Part shown: piece after piece, positions 35,047 to 43,578 of the stretch
How positions within the stretch are numbered: the first letter of the stretch is position 1
Layout of the letters: the number at the start of each line of letters is the position of its first letter
Assembly: GCA_900553605.1 (NCBI GenBank)
Contig: USDX01000006.1
Coordinates: 33,145-97,144 of the forward strand
Reading direction: 5' to 3'
DNA length: 64,000 nt
DNA from: an uncultured Eggerthella sp.
GTDB lineage: Bacteria > Actinomycetota > Coriobacteriia > Coriobacteriales > Eggerthellaceae
Notes under the pieces: model-generated
The model's database searches: none
Told to the model about the DNA's origin: nothing
The model's input: only the letters and a program-made list of their open reading frames with translations
Program-made: the position numbers and the translations under genes

Positions 35047-35961
35047 ATGCGAGTGGATTTGCAGGGTGGTTCGGTGGAGTTCAAGGCGAGGGAAAGCGTG
35101 CTTTCGAAGATCGAGGCTTCGCTTCAGCCGGGGTTTGAGCCGGTGCAGCCCAAATATGCGGCAACGGTAATGCTGGTGCGTGATTCGGCACCGTTCCAGA
35201 CGGAATATCGCATCGAAAGCGATCATTTTCCGCCCGATTTCCCAACTGGTCAGGAACTGGAAGTGTTTATGCTCCGTCGCGTAAAAACGATGGAATTCGT
35301 TCCTGATGCCGTTGTTTTCCCTGGTGGCAGGGTTGACGATCGTGATTCAAACCCTAATCTCCCGTGGTGCGGGCCCGCTCCCGCCGAATGGGCTGAGCTT
35401 ATGGGCTGCACCGAGGATGTGGCGCGACGCGTGGTTGTTGCTGCTGCGCGCGAGGTGTTCGAAGAGTGCGGCGTTTTGCTGGCAGGCCCCGACGAGCATT
35501 CGGTGGTGCAGGATTTGAGCGACCCTTCCTGGCAGGAAGATCGCACCGCTCTGGAAAACCACGAGATTGCTTTTGCCGACATGCTCATCCTGCGTGGATT
35601 GGTTTTGCGCACCGACTTGCTGGGCCTTATCTCGAACTTCTGCACGCCTGAATTTGAAACGAAGCGATACGACACATTCTTCTTTTCTGCCCTTATGCCA
35701 GAAGGCCAGGTTGCCGATGGCGAAACAAGCGAAGCGCAGATCGCCGACTGGGTAACTCCCGCGTACGCTATGCGCGCAGGCGATGCAGGCAATTGGCTGG
35801 TGTTAGCGCCGACCGTCTACAATCTCACCTGCATTGCTTCGGCTCAAAACGCGAAAGAATTTGTCGAGACGCGTTGCCGACTTACGCGCTTCATGTCGTA
35901 TCCCATCAAGAAGGAAGACGGCACGTTCATGCTGCATTGCGATTTCCCGAAGCGAAAATAG
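35047..35961 (+). CDS. Nudix hydrolase
   Basis: A 304-residue Nudix protein, longer than the usual 150-200. The Nudix box is readable as the glycine of FPGGRVDD followed, after an insertion, by AAREVFEECGVLLAG (REx2EExGx). The inserted segment between the conserved Gly and the REVFEE helix is typical of the NUDT19/NUDT7-like group, which hydrolyse CoA derivatives. The start has AAAGGAGG upstream. The MBL-fold gene follows after 55 bases, suggesting co-transcription. Substrate unknown. Confidence 0.85.
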   Translation: MRVDLQGGSVEFKARESVLSKIEASLQPGFEPVQPKYAATVMLVRDSAPFQTEYRIESDHFPPDFPTGQELEVFMLRRVKTMEFVPDAVVFPGGRVDDRDSNPNLPWCGPAPAEWAELMGCTEDVARRVVVAAAREVFEECGVLLAGPDEHSVVQDLSDPSWQEDRTALENHEIAFADMLILRGLVLRTDLLGLISNFCTPEFETKRYDTFFFSALMPEGQVADGETSEAQIADWVTPAYAMRAGDAGNWLVLAPTVYNLTCIASAQNAKEFVETRCRLTRFMSYPIKKEDGTFMLHCDFPKRK

Positions 35962-36016
35962 GCAACGCGGCAAAGCGGGTGTTTTCTTGCCGGCTTGCGA
36001 GAAAAGGAGTTGAGCG

Positions 36017-36982
36017 GTGGGCTTTGTAGAGGATGAAACGCCCTGGTGCGGTGGGCGTGTAAGCGCGCACGTTCGTTGCATGCGCGCGAACAACCCCAGC
36101 CCCATGACGTACGTGGGAACCAATTCGTGGATCGTGGCCGAGTCAGGTGCCAAGGAATGCGTGGTGATAGACCCCGCTCCTGCCGGCGAGCAGGTTCAGC
36201 GCATCTTGGCGGCATGTGAAGAGGCGGGGCTGCGAATTGGGGCTATTGTTGCCACGCACGACCATCCCGATCATATCGAGGGAATTCCCGAACTTGTTGT
36301 GGCAACGGGCGCCCCGGTGTACGCGCCGCGCACGAGCCGTATCGAGCAGTTGCTGCAGAAGTATGAGTCTGCGAAGCGTGTTGGCGCGAAGTGCGCGTGC
36401 TCGGAAGGTGCCGAGGACACAGGTGCGGTCGAAGTTGCGGCAACGGCTGAATCTGATTCGGGGAGTTCGCCTCATTCTTGCGAGGAAAAAGTTGGCTGGG
36501 ATGCTGGCGTCCAAACGCTTCCCGAGGGTTCATTCCGTCCCTTTGAAGGGGCGCCGGAGTTTGAGGTAATCGCTCTTCCTGGCCATTCGGAAGATTCGGT
36601 GGGCTTGCTTCTTCCCGCAGAGCAATCTCTGTTTACGGGTGATGTGCTGTTTCGCCATGGACCCACGGTGGTGTTTCATCCTGATGGGGTACTGGCCAGC
36701 TATTTTGCCAGCCTTGATACGCTTGAGCAGTTGGTTCGCGAAGGTCGGGTGAAGTGCTTCTATCCCGGGCATGGGTATCCCATCGACGATCCTCTGCCTA
36801 TCATCGAAGCTACGCGAAAGCATCGCGTCGACCGCCTTGACCAGGTGAAAGAGGCGCTGAATGCGGGCACGCCTGCCGAACCCGATGCGTTGTTTGACGT
36901 GGTGTATCAGGGCGTGAACCCTGCTTTGCGTATGCCTTCCATTCGAAGCATCCGCGCGCAATTGAAGTTTTTGGGAATATAG
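36017..36982 (+). CDS. MBL-fold metallo-hydrolase (LACTB2-like)
   Basis: A 321-residue metallo-beta-lactamase-fold hydrolase. Metal ligands are seen in ATHDHPDHIEG, in LPGHSEDSVG, in LFTGDVLF and in YPGHGYPI. A Glu/Ser/Ala-rich insertion of about 60 residues (about 120-180) separates the first and second metal motifs. GTG 36017 follows AAAAGGAG. The C-terminal helical part (about 270-321) is like that of LACTB2 or glyoxalase II-type enzymes. The reaction is not identifiable from sequence. Confidence 0.85.
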   Translation: MGFVEDETPWCGGRVSAHVRCMRANNPSPMTYVGTNSWIVAESGAKECVVIDPAPAGEQVQRILAACEEAGLRIGAIVATHDHPDHIEGIPELVVATGAPVYAPRTSRIEQLLQKYESAKRVGAKCACSEGAEDTGAVEVAATAESDSGSSPHSCEEKVGWDAGVQTLPEGSFRPFEGAPEFEVIALPGHSEDSVGLLLPAEQSLFTGDVLFRHGPTVVFHPDGVLASYFASLDTLEQLVREGRVKCFYPGHGYPIDDPLPIIEATRKHRVDRLDQVKEALNAGTPAEPDALFDVVYQGVNPALRMPSIRSIRAQLKFLGI

Positions 36983-37099
36983 GGACAGGTCCCATTTTCC
37001 CGCTTAGCCATAGCGCATAAAGAAAGGGCCTTGCTTGCGAATCCAATCACAAGCAAGGCCCTGTTTGTTAGGTGGGAAAGGGTATTTCCTATTATCCCA
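36972..37099. repeat. REP-like pair enclosing a terminator
   Basis: A 34-bp-type arm (AGGGACAGGTCCCATTTTCC core) begins inside the last codons of the MBL gene at 36972, and a degenerate opposite arm ends at 37099. Between them lies a strong hairpin (37026-37061). The same arrangement, arm plus GGGCCT hairpin with a GCGAAT loop, recurs at 58031-58127. Confidence 0.75.
37026..37061. terminator. Bidirectional terminator between MBL and cstA genes
   Basis: A perfect 12-bp stem (GGGCCTTGCTTG and complement) with a 12-base loop. It is followed by TGTTTGTT on the plus strand and by TTTCTT on the minus strand, serving two convergent genes. Confidence 0.88.
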
Positions 37100-37109
37100 G
37101 TTTGCAGCG

Positions 37110-38900
37110 TTATTCTGCAGCGGCCTTCTTCTTGCCGAAGATGGTCTTCGCGCCCTTAACAGCCAAGACAACAGCCAGTACGAAGAGCACGGCAGCAAGT
37201 ACTGCCTGAACGCCAGCGGCGAACGGATCGCCGGCGCCAGCCATAAGTGCGGTGCACTTGGCCTGCAGCGTCATGACCAGCGAAGTGAGCGTAACAACCA
37301 GCATGAATACCATGGGGATGTAGAACATCTTGTTGTTGCGGCCTGCGTTGCCCAGCCATGCGCATACTGCCAGAAGAGCAAGGGCGGCAAGCAGCTGGTT
37401 GGCGGCGCCGAACAGAGGCCAGATGATGGTGTAGCCGGTCATACCAAGGCCAACGCCCAGAACTACGGTAACGAGGGTTGCAACGTAGGCGTTGGTCAGA
37501 ACCTTGCGAGCGCCGGTGGCTTCGTCCATAGACTTGCCAGCGGGAACCCACAGCTCCTGGAACATGTAGCGGCCCAAACGGGTTGCCGTGTCGAGCGAGG
37601 TGAGGCAGAAGGCGGAAACAGCCAGGATCAGCAGGGTGTAGGCAATGCCCTCAATATTTTCGAGGCCAGGGATGCAAGCCAGCATCTGGGAAAGGCCACC
37701 TGCGAAAACAGCGGTCGGGGATGCATAGCCGCCTGCGCAGTACTTCGTCCAAACGAAACCAACGGCGCAGAGGGAAATGATTGCCAGCAGGCATTCGATC
37801 AGCATGCCGCCGTAAGCGATGGGGCGAGCGTTCTTTTCGTTGTCCAGCTGCTTGGAAGTGGTGCCGGAGGCAACCAGGCTGTGGAAGCCGGAGATTGCAC
37901 CGCAAGCGATGGTGATGAACAGGGCGGGGAACAGGAAGCCGGATGCGGCAGCCTTGTTCATCACGGCCTTGCCGGTGGCGGGGTCGATGATGGCGTTGCC
38001 GTTTGCGTCAACTGCAGCATTCGTTGCGTAGAAGTCGGTGAATGCGGGGATCTGCAGGTTGGAGGCATCGCCGGTGATGGAAGCGCCCACAATGCCGACG
38101 AGCGAAAGGGCGATCATGCCGTACAGCAAGAACGAGCTCAGGAAGTCGCGGGGCTGAAGCAGGATCCAAACGGGGGCAACGGCAGCAACCATGATGTATA
38201 CGCCCAGCAGGATCATCCATGTGGTGTAGTCGAGCGAGATCAGGGGGAAGTTGTAGCCGACGGCAACCAGGACAACGATGATCGCGATGGCGATGATGAT
38301 GTTGGCGGCGGTGGGGATCTCACGGCCGCGGGTAGCCAGGCCGTATACGATTGCCACAACGATGAACAGCACAGAAATCATTGCAGTGCGCTGATTTGCC
38401 AGGTTAGAAGCCTCGGTTGCGTTTGCCAAATTAACGGCGAAGGTATTGGCAACGATGGAAGCGAACGCGGCAACAACCAGGACCAGGGTCAGGTAAGCAA
38501 AGATGCAGAAGAGCTTCTTCGCGGTATCGTCGATGTTTTCGGCGATAACCGTTGCGATGGTCTGGCCCTTGTGGCGCAAAGATGCGAACAGAGCGCCAAA
38601 GTCATGAACGGCGCCGAAGAAGATGCCGCCAATCAATACCCACAGCAGAACGGGAACCCAGCCAAATACGGCAGCCTGAATGGGGCCGTTGATGGGGCCA
38701 GCGCCGGCAATCGAGGAAAAGTGGTGGCCAAGCAAGATGTAGGGCTTGGTGGGCACGTAGTCTACGCCGTCGTGCATTTCTTGCGCGGGGGTAGGGCGGC
38801 TGGGGTCAACACCCCACTGCTTTGCCAGCCATCCGCCGTACAGCACGTAGCCGATTACGAGGATGGCAAGGCCGCCCAGAAGGACGATCATTGCGTTCAT
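37110..38900 (-). CDS. cstA: Carbon starvation protein CstA family transporter
   Basis: A 596-residue protein with about 16 membrane helices, of the CstA/BtsT family that imports peptides or pyruvate. The N-terminal signature is visible in DGVDYVPTKPYILLGHHFSSIAGAGPI (split here as DGVDYVP...KPYILLGHHF...GAGPI), as is the FGALFASLRHKGQT segment. The start is placed at ATG 38900, with AAAGGT upstream; the longer frame extends through the spacer into the previous gene. It follows the 176-residue gene by 26 bases. The C-terminus is cytoplasmic and lysine-rich. Its regulation may involve the palindrome at 39555. Confidence 0.92.
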   Translation of the reverse strand: MNAMIVLLGGLAILVIGYVLYGGWLAKQWGVDPSRPTPAQEMHDGVDYVPTKPYILLGHHFSSIAGAGPINGPIQAAVFGWVPVLLWVLIGGIFFGAVHDFGALFASLRHKGQTIATVIAENIDDTAKKLFCIFAYLTLVLVVAAFASIVANTFAVNLANATEASNLANQRTAMISVLFIVVAIVYGLATRGREIPTAANIIIAIAIIVVLVAVGYNFPLISLDYTTWMILLGVYIMVAAVAPVWILLQPRDFLSSFLLYGMIALSLVGIVGASITGDASNLQIPAFTDFYATNAAVDANGNAIIDPATGKAVMNKAAASGFLFPALFITIACGAISGFHSLVASGTTSKQLDNEKNARPIAYGGMLIECLLAIISLCAVGFVWTKYCAGGYASPTAVFAGGLSQMLACIPGLENIEGIAYTLLILAVSAFCLTSLDTATRLGRYMFQELWVPAGKSMDEATGARKVLTNAYVATLVTVVLGVGLGMTGYTIIWPLFGAANQLLAALALLAVCAWLGNAGRNNKMFYIPMVFMLVVTLTSLVMTLQAKCTALMAGAGDPFAAGVQAVLAAVLFVLAVVLAVKGAKTIFGKKKAAAE

Positions 38901-38926
38901 CTCTGAACCTTTCTTGTTATGGGGCC

Positions 38927-39457
38927 TTACTTGATCAATGCCAAGTTGCTGGAAAGAACTTCTTTCAGCTGCTTTCCAGCGTTGTTGACAACCACGCTTT
39001 TGTCCGTAGGCAGGGAAAGGTCTACCACGGCTAGGCGGAGGTCGGTCCAACCGCGAAACCCGAAGCGGTATTCCTTGTGGAAGCGCGTTTTCTTTGCGAG
39101 TTTGCGCGCTGCTTCGGTTGTGCGGTTGGCGATGATCACGAGCGAAAGGGCAGAGGACATATGGTTCGGTCCGGCATCAACTTTGCGAAGGGCCTTTTCC
39201 TGCATGAAGGAAATCTCTTCAGCAAGCTGTGCTTCGTCGAGCTCGTCAACACATTCGAAGAACATGAAATCGTGCGTGTTCACTTCCCAAAGCTTTGCGC
39301 GTTTTACCAGCACATATTTTTCGCCGTAGGTGTGGTATTCCGCGAAGGCGGGGAAGGTGCGACCTTCAAAAAGATAGTCTCTCCTGATGTCGTAAAAAGA
39401 CTTGTGAGCTGCAAGGACGCGTTCCAACATGTCTGTGCGCATGTCTTCCGTCGTCAC
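38927..39457 (-). CDS. Conserved protein of unknown function, upstream partner of cstA
   Basis: A 176-residue soluble protein, rich in aromatic and charged residues, with no signal peptide or membrane segment. I do not recognise a family. It begins with a helical segment (MRTDMLERVLAAHKSFYDI) and has a central acidic part (FECVDELDEAQLAEE). Its position 26 bases before cstA in the same direction suggests a cytoplasmic partner or regulator of the transporter. The start ATG 39457 has AAGGAGG upstream. Confidence 0.75.
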   Translation of the reverse strand: MTTEDMRTDMLERVLAAHKSFYDIRRDYLFEGRTFPAFAEYHTYGEKYVLVKRAKLWEVNTHDFMFFECVDELDEAQLAEEISFMQEKALRKVDAGPNHMSSALSLVIIANRTTEAARKLAKKTRFHKEYRFGFRGWTDLRLAVVDLSLPTDKSVVVNNAGKQLKEVLSSNLALIK

Positions 39458-39554
39458 AGCAAGCCTCCTTCCGCATCACGAGGGGCCATCAATTCTCCGA
39501 AAGAATCGATCTCCTCTACTTTTTCACAAGTGGGTTGATTCTAAAACTAATTAT

Positions 39555-39568
39555 TTGTTACGTAACAA
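39555..39568. promoter_or_regulatory. 14-bp palindrome upstream of the cstA operon
   Basis: TTGTTACGTAACAA is a perfect palindrome in an AT-rich stretch, about 98 bases upstream of the first gene of the cstA operon. It is a likely operator for a dimeric regulator; the regulator is not known. Confidence 0.5.
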
Positions 39569-39798
39569 TTAATTTCGATAACAGCACCGTAGCGGGGAAA
39601 TGTCGGAGTGAACGGGTTCATTAGTCCCCTCGCGGCGCAGTTAGCCCCGCAGCCGGTGTTACCCGCTGCCGACGGCTCCACCTCGCGACCGGCGTTGCCC
39701 GCGGCCGACGATGCCGCCTCATCCCGCGGATGGGCTCGGGTGAGACGTGACGGGAACGAGCTCCTGAACTCTTTCGCAGCTGGAAGTGCGGCTTAGTT

Positions 39799-40198
39799 GG
39801 CAAGATGCCGCGGTGCGTCCTCGGGCAGTCGGGCATGGCAGCATACGCCTGAGATGCATCCTCCGGAGGCTGGAGCATAGTAACGCGTGCCTGCAATGCG
39901 CTCTCGGCCGACTGGCAGTGGCAATATTCTCGCGCGATGCGTTCCCGGCAGCAATCCGTGGCAATTTTTTCGCTCCATGCACCCCCGAAGGGGCCCCGGA
40001 CGGGAAAAGTGCCCCTTCCTGGCAAGATTCGCGCGCCATGCATCCAAAACGAGCTGGCTTTGGCAAGATATGCGCGCCGTGTGTCCGAAAAGCCCTGCAA
40101 ATCGCCTTTCAGGAATACACCGCGCGAAGATCTTGCCAGGAAGGGGCCCTTTTCGCTGCACTGACCCCTCGAATCATGCACGGCGCGCGAATCTTTCC
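39799..40198 (+). repeat. Phased repeat element, copy 2
   Basis: Motif copies begin at 39799, 39837, about 39873, 39920, 39960, 40021 and 40062, and inverted copies end at 40137 and 40198. The last part keeps the 61-41-76-61 order of copy 1, and 39990-40198 is nearly identical to it. The first three units are degenerate. Confidence 0.82.
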
Positions 40199-40527
40199 AC
40201 GATTCAGCGTTCGCAAGGTATTGCGCGCGGAAGGCAAGATGAACTGGGTCTTGCAAGTGCACTTCGCATTGCCGCCGACGGTTCCACCCCGCGACGTGAC
40301 CGCCCGCCTGTGGCAGCCCCCGCGCCTGGTGGGCAGTTAGTGCGGTGGCGCGTATGTCCGCCCGAGCTGCGCCCGCCCCGCAGCAGCCCTCGCTGCCGGC
40401 ACTTCTCGGCATCCGTTCCCCACGGTGCCGTGCGCCCAATGGCAGCTGCATGCCCCATGGCGCATCCTGCTCCTCAGCAGCCGCCCGTACTCCCTTTGGT
40501 CGGTAGCGACTTCCCTCGACGCAGCGC

Positions 40528-40563
40528 ACAAAAAAGCGACCAGCTGAACGCTGGTCGCTTTGG
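40528..40563 (-). terminator. Likely terminator of the acyl-CoA ligase gene
   Basis: AAAAAAGCGACCAGC, a short loop, then GCTGGTCGCTTT form an 11-12 bp stem. Read leftward, the stem is followed by a T-run (the complement of AAAAAA), as expected for a leftward gene whose stop is at 40602. Confidence 0.8.
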
Positions 40564-40601
40564 CAATTTGTCGCTTTGACAGTTCGCGAATTATGTGTAG
40601 A

Positions 40602-42239
40602 TTATTCAGCGCGTTCCTTCAGGCGACGATCGAGCTCGTCGGCCAGCTGATGGCGCTTGACCTTGCCGGATTCCGTCATGGGAATAGCGTCGATGAACTC
40701 GATGTGCTCGGGACGTAAGCGCTTAGCTACGCCGATGGAGTCAAGGTATTCCGCGATGGAATCGAGCGTTGGCGTAACGTCGCCGGTTTGCACGATGAAG
40801 GTGCAGATGCGCTCGCCCAAACGATCGTCGGGCAGGCCGATGGTGGCATGGGCGCCAACGCCAGGGCAGCCGTCCAGGTTGTTGTCCACTTCGTTTGCGG
40901 AGATGTTGATGCCGCCGCGAATGAGGATTTCCTTCTTGCGGCCGTTGATCTTTACGCGGCCTTCTTCGTCCTGAATGCACAGGTCGCCCGAGAAGAACCA
41001 GCCGTCGTCATTCAGATCTTTCGCAGTTGCTTCAGGATTCTTCAGGTAGCCGCTGAACATATGAGGCCCGCGGGAGATTTCTTCGCCCTGGGTGCCGTGC
41101 GGCACTTCGTTGCCGTGCTCGTCGACAACTTTGACCTCGATGCCCTCAAAGGCAACGCCCGACCAGTTGCCATTCCATTCCAGACAATGCTCGGGGGGAA
41201 CTGCCAGGTGGGGGCAGCTTTCGGTAGAGCCGTAGCATTCGCACAGTTTCAAGCCGTGCTCGTGTGCGCGCTGTACCATGGTGCCCGGTACGGGAGCGCC
41301 GCCGCAGATGTAGAGCTTCAGCGTTTCGAACTTCAGATCGTTTTCTTCGGCGCAGTTAAGCAGGTCGAAGATGAACGGAGTGGCGCCCATCGACCAGGTT
41401 ACGCCTTCGTTGTTCATGATTTCGATTGCCTCGCGAGCGCGGAATTCTTGCTGCAGAACAACGCGGCCGCCCAGAAGCAGCGGCGTGATAAGACCATGGT
41501 TAAAGCCAGTGGCGTGGTTCAGCGGTGCAGGCATGAACATGACGTCGTCCTGCGTAAGGTGCAGGCCGCGGCTAAACGTGGTTTCAGAGAAAATGAGTGC
41601 GTTGTGAGAGATCAGAACCGCTTTCGGACGACCGGTGGTGCCAGAAGTGGAAAGGATCAAGACCACATCGTCTGATTTGCTGCCAGGGTTTTCGCGATAG
41701 GGCTCATACGTTTCGCAGATCTGCTTTAACGTGATGGTGCCGTGCGATTCGACTGTTTTGTCGTGAACGCAAATAGCGTCTTTGGAAAGCGTGGGAATGC
41801 GATCGACTGCGGAAAGAATCTGGTCTTCGAAGTTGGTCTTGTGATGGAAGGTGGGGCACATGAATGCCTTGCTTTCCACCAGATTCATGGAGTAGATCAA
41901 GTCTTCGTCGTTAAAAGTGACGGGAAGCGGATTGCTTACCGCTCCAACCTTCAAGCAGGCGACGTAAAGGATGCAGAATTCTGACCAAGGTGGCATCTGG
42001 TAAGAAACTACATCACCGTTTTTCACGCCAACTTCGTGGAGCCAAGCTGCCAGGCGCGATGCTTTGTCGTCGATTTCGGCGTAGGTGTAGCGTACGCCTA
42101 GATTGTCGCTTACGTATTCGCGATCAGGGAAAGCGGCAACCTGGGTATTCCAGATGTCGTTTAAGGTACGTTCGGTCCAGTACCCCTTCTCGTAATACTC
42201 TTTCTTGTTCTTTTCGTTGACCTTCAAGTCCGTAATCAT
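40602..42239 (-). CDS. Acyl-CoA ligase (AMP-forming, CaiC/FadK-like)
   Basis: A 545-residue adenylate-forming ligase that activates a carboxylic acid with ATP and joins it to CoA. The P-loop LSTSGTTGRPKAVLISH (about residue 187), the ECYGSTESCPH motif, the hinge DGWFFSGDLC and the C-terminal catalytic lysine region PMTESGKVKRHQL are all present. The overall layout resembles CaiC or FadK. ATG 42239 with GAGGA 4 bases upstream is chosen; the long upstream frame has no ribosome site. It is alone in its transcript, but a crotonase lies 9 kb away, and the two could serve the same acid. Substrate unknown. Confidence 0.88.
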   Translation of the reverse strand: MITDLKVNEKNKKEYYEKGYWTERTLNDIWNTQVAAFPDREYVSDNLGVRYTYAEIDDKASRLAAWLHEVGVKNGDVVSYQMPPWSEFCILYVACLKVGAVSNPLPVTFNDEDLIYSMNLVESKAFMCPTFHHKTNFEDQILSAVDRIPTLSKDAICVHDKTVESHGTITLKQICETYEPYRENPGSKSDDVVLILSTSGTTGRPKAVLISHNALIFSETTFSRGLHLTQDDVMFMPAPLNHATGFNHGLITPLLLGGRVVLQQEFRAREAIEIMNNEGVTWSMGATPFIFDLLNCAEENDLKFETLKLYICGGAPVPGTMVQRAHEHGLKLCECYGSTESCPHLAVPPEHCLEWNGNWSGVAFEGIEVKVVDEHGNEVPHGTQGEEISRGPHMFSGYLKNPEATAKDLNDDGWFFSGDLCIQDEEGRVKINGRKKEILIRGGINISANEVDNNLDGCPGVGAHATIGLPDDRLGERICTFIVQTGDVTPTLDSIAEYLDSIGVAKRLRPEHIEFIDAIPMTESGKVKRHQLADELDRRLKERAE

Positions 42240-43578
42240 GATTCCTCGCTTCATGAGGCAGACCCACGGATTTGTGGCTGCCTGGTTCCTCGGAACGAAC
42301 CTCCCCCTACAAGCGCACATGTAACCCAGCGTAAATTCCTGCTTACGTGAGCAGGCGCGCTCAACCCAAAGTATAGCGCTAATCTTCAGGGGGTTGGGTG
42401 CTGTGCCTGGGTGCCTGAAATGGGCTTTAAGGTCTGTTTTGTCGCATATTTCACTGCGCGGAACACGAAACCGATATTTTGTGGCATAAACTGTCGCGAA
42501 AGTGCGAAATGCAGTTCTGGTGCCGCTGCATTTAGATACTTTTATTGGACAGAATTTGACTTTTAGCCACCAGATTTCCATGCGATTAAAAACTAGTGAG
42601 TGCTTTAGGGCTCAGATTTTTCCTTTTTGGTTCGTTTTTGCTAAAACGTCGGCATTTTCAGCTCTGCCCGATCCCTCCCCGCTCTCGCGATTCTCGCAAA
42701 ACCGTCCAACATAGTGCAGCCAATCCATGCCGTTGGCTCTCGAGTTGCGCTTCGGCGTAGCGGTTGCGGGCGGCTTGGCGCTGTTCGGCGGCACCGAGGT
42801 TGCGAGTGCTCGGGCGGTTTGGCGTTGTGTCGGGTGGCGCGTTCCGAAGGCTGCCGCGCCATGAGGGCGGCGCCGTGGTTGCGGGCGGCTCGCGCTGTTC
42901 GGCGGCATAGGGGTTGCGAGCGCCAGGGCGGTTCGTCGACGTCGGATGGCAAGATTCGCGCGCCGTGCATGATTCGAGGGGTCAGTGCAGCGAAAGGGGC
43001 CCCTTCCTGGCGAGATCTTCGCGCGGTGTATTCCTGAAAGGCGATTTGCGGGGCTTTTCGGATACACGGCGCGCATATCTTGCCAAAGCCAGCTCGTTTT
43101 GGATGCATGGCGCGCGAATCTTGCCAGGGAGGGGCGCTTTTCCCGTCCGGGGCCCCTTCGGGGATGCATGGAGCGAAAAAATTGCCACGGATTGCCGCCC
43201 GAGAACGCATCGCGGCGAAATCCTGCCATTGCCAGGCATCCGAGAGCGCATAGCGTCGATATCTTGCCATGGCCAGGTGCTTGAGAGCGCATAGCGTCGC
43301 CATATTGCCGCGGTGCCCGCCGAAGCGCGGGGTGTCATTGGTGCGGACTGTCGGCTGCGGGGCGGGGCATTGGTACGCGCGGCCGCCGGGGCGCGGGGTG
43401 GAATCGGACATTTCGCCTTTTCGGGGTTCAATTGCCAGGAACAGCTTCGAGTCTGCGCTGTTTCAGTGGGCAACCATGAGCCCACTTCGCGTTCTGCGGA
43501 GCTGTGCCGTATCATGGGCTGAAGCAAAAAGCGCTTTGGCCTTTATATAAGGCTAGCAAATGTTGTGGAAGGGATGTC
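42240..43578. other. 1.3-kb gene-free divergent interval
   Basis: Lies between divergent acyl-CoA ligase and MurT-GatD genes. 42240-42700 is AT-richer and likely holds promoters. 42720-42945 is GC-rich with a repeated segment (GCCGCCCGAGC- and GCCGAACAGCGC-type words in reverse) also found after copy 1 at 25.6 kb. 42948-43309 is copy 3 of the phased repeat. Open frames here overlap on both strands and are not supported as genes. Confidence 0.6.
42948..43309 (-). repeat. Phased repeat element, copy 3 (inverted)
   Basis: The same element as copies 1 and 2, on the other strand. Motif edges are at 42948, 43009, 43084, 43125, 43186, 43227, 43267 and 43309. Steps are 61, 76 across the change of orientation, then 41, 61, 41, 40 and 42. 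The central 180 bp is close to identical with copy 2. Confidence 0.85.

Larger units (their letters stand above)
39569..40601. other. 1-kb gene-free interval
   Basis: Apart from copy 2 of the phased repeat (39799-40198), it contains GC-rich text with repeated CCGCTGCCGACGG and CCCGCGGCCGACG words (39640-39720) and many short CGCCCG runs (40280-40500). Near 40528-40560 there is AAAAAAGCGACCAGC, then GCTGGTCGCTTT, a terminator-like hairpin facing the leftward CoA ligase gene's end and the interval. No gene is supported. Confidence 0.6.

Noticed and set aside
37035..38906. 623-residue Gly/Asn/Gln-rich open frame opposite cstA
   Set aside because: Antisense shadow of a membrane-protein gene; no credible start.
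39887..40579. 230-residue frame sharing a peptide segment with frames at 25.1-25.8 and 42.6-43.3 kb
   Set aside because: The similarity comes from the phased DNA repeat. Changes between copies are not focused on third positions, and starts lack ribosome sites.
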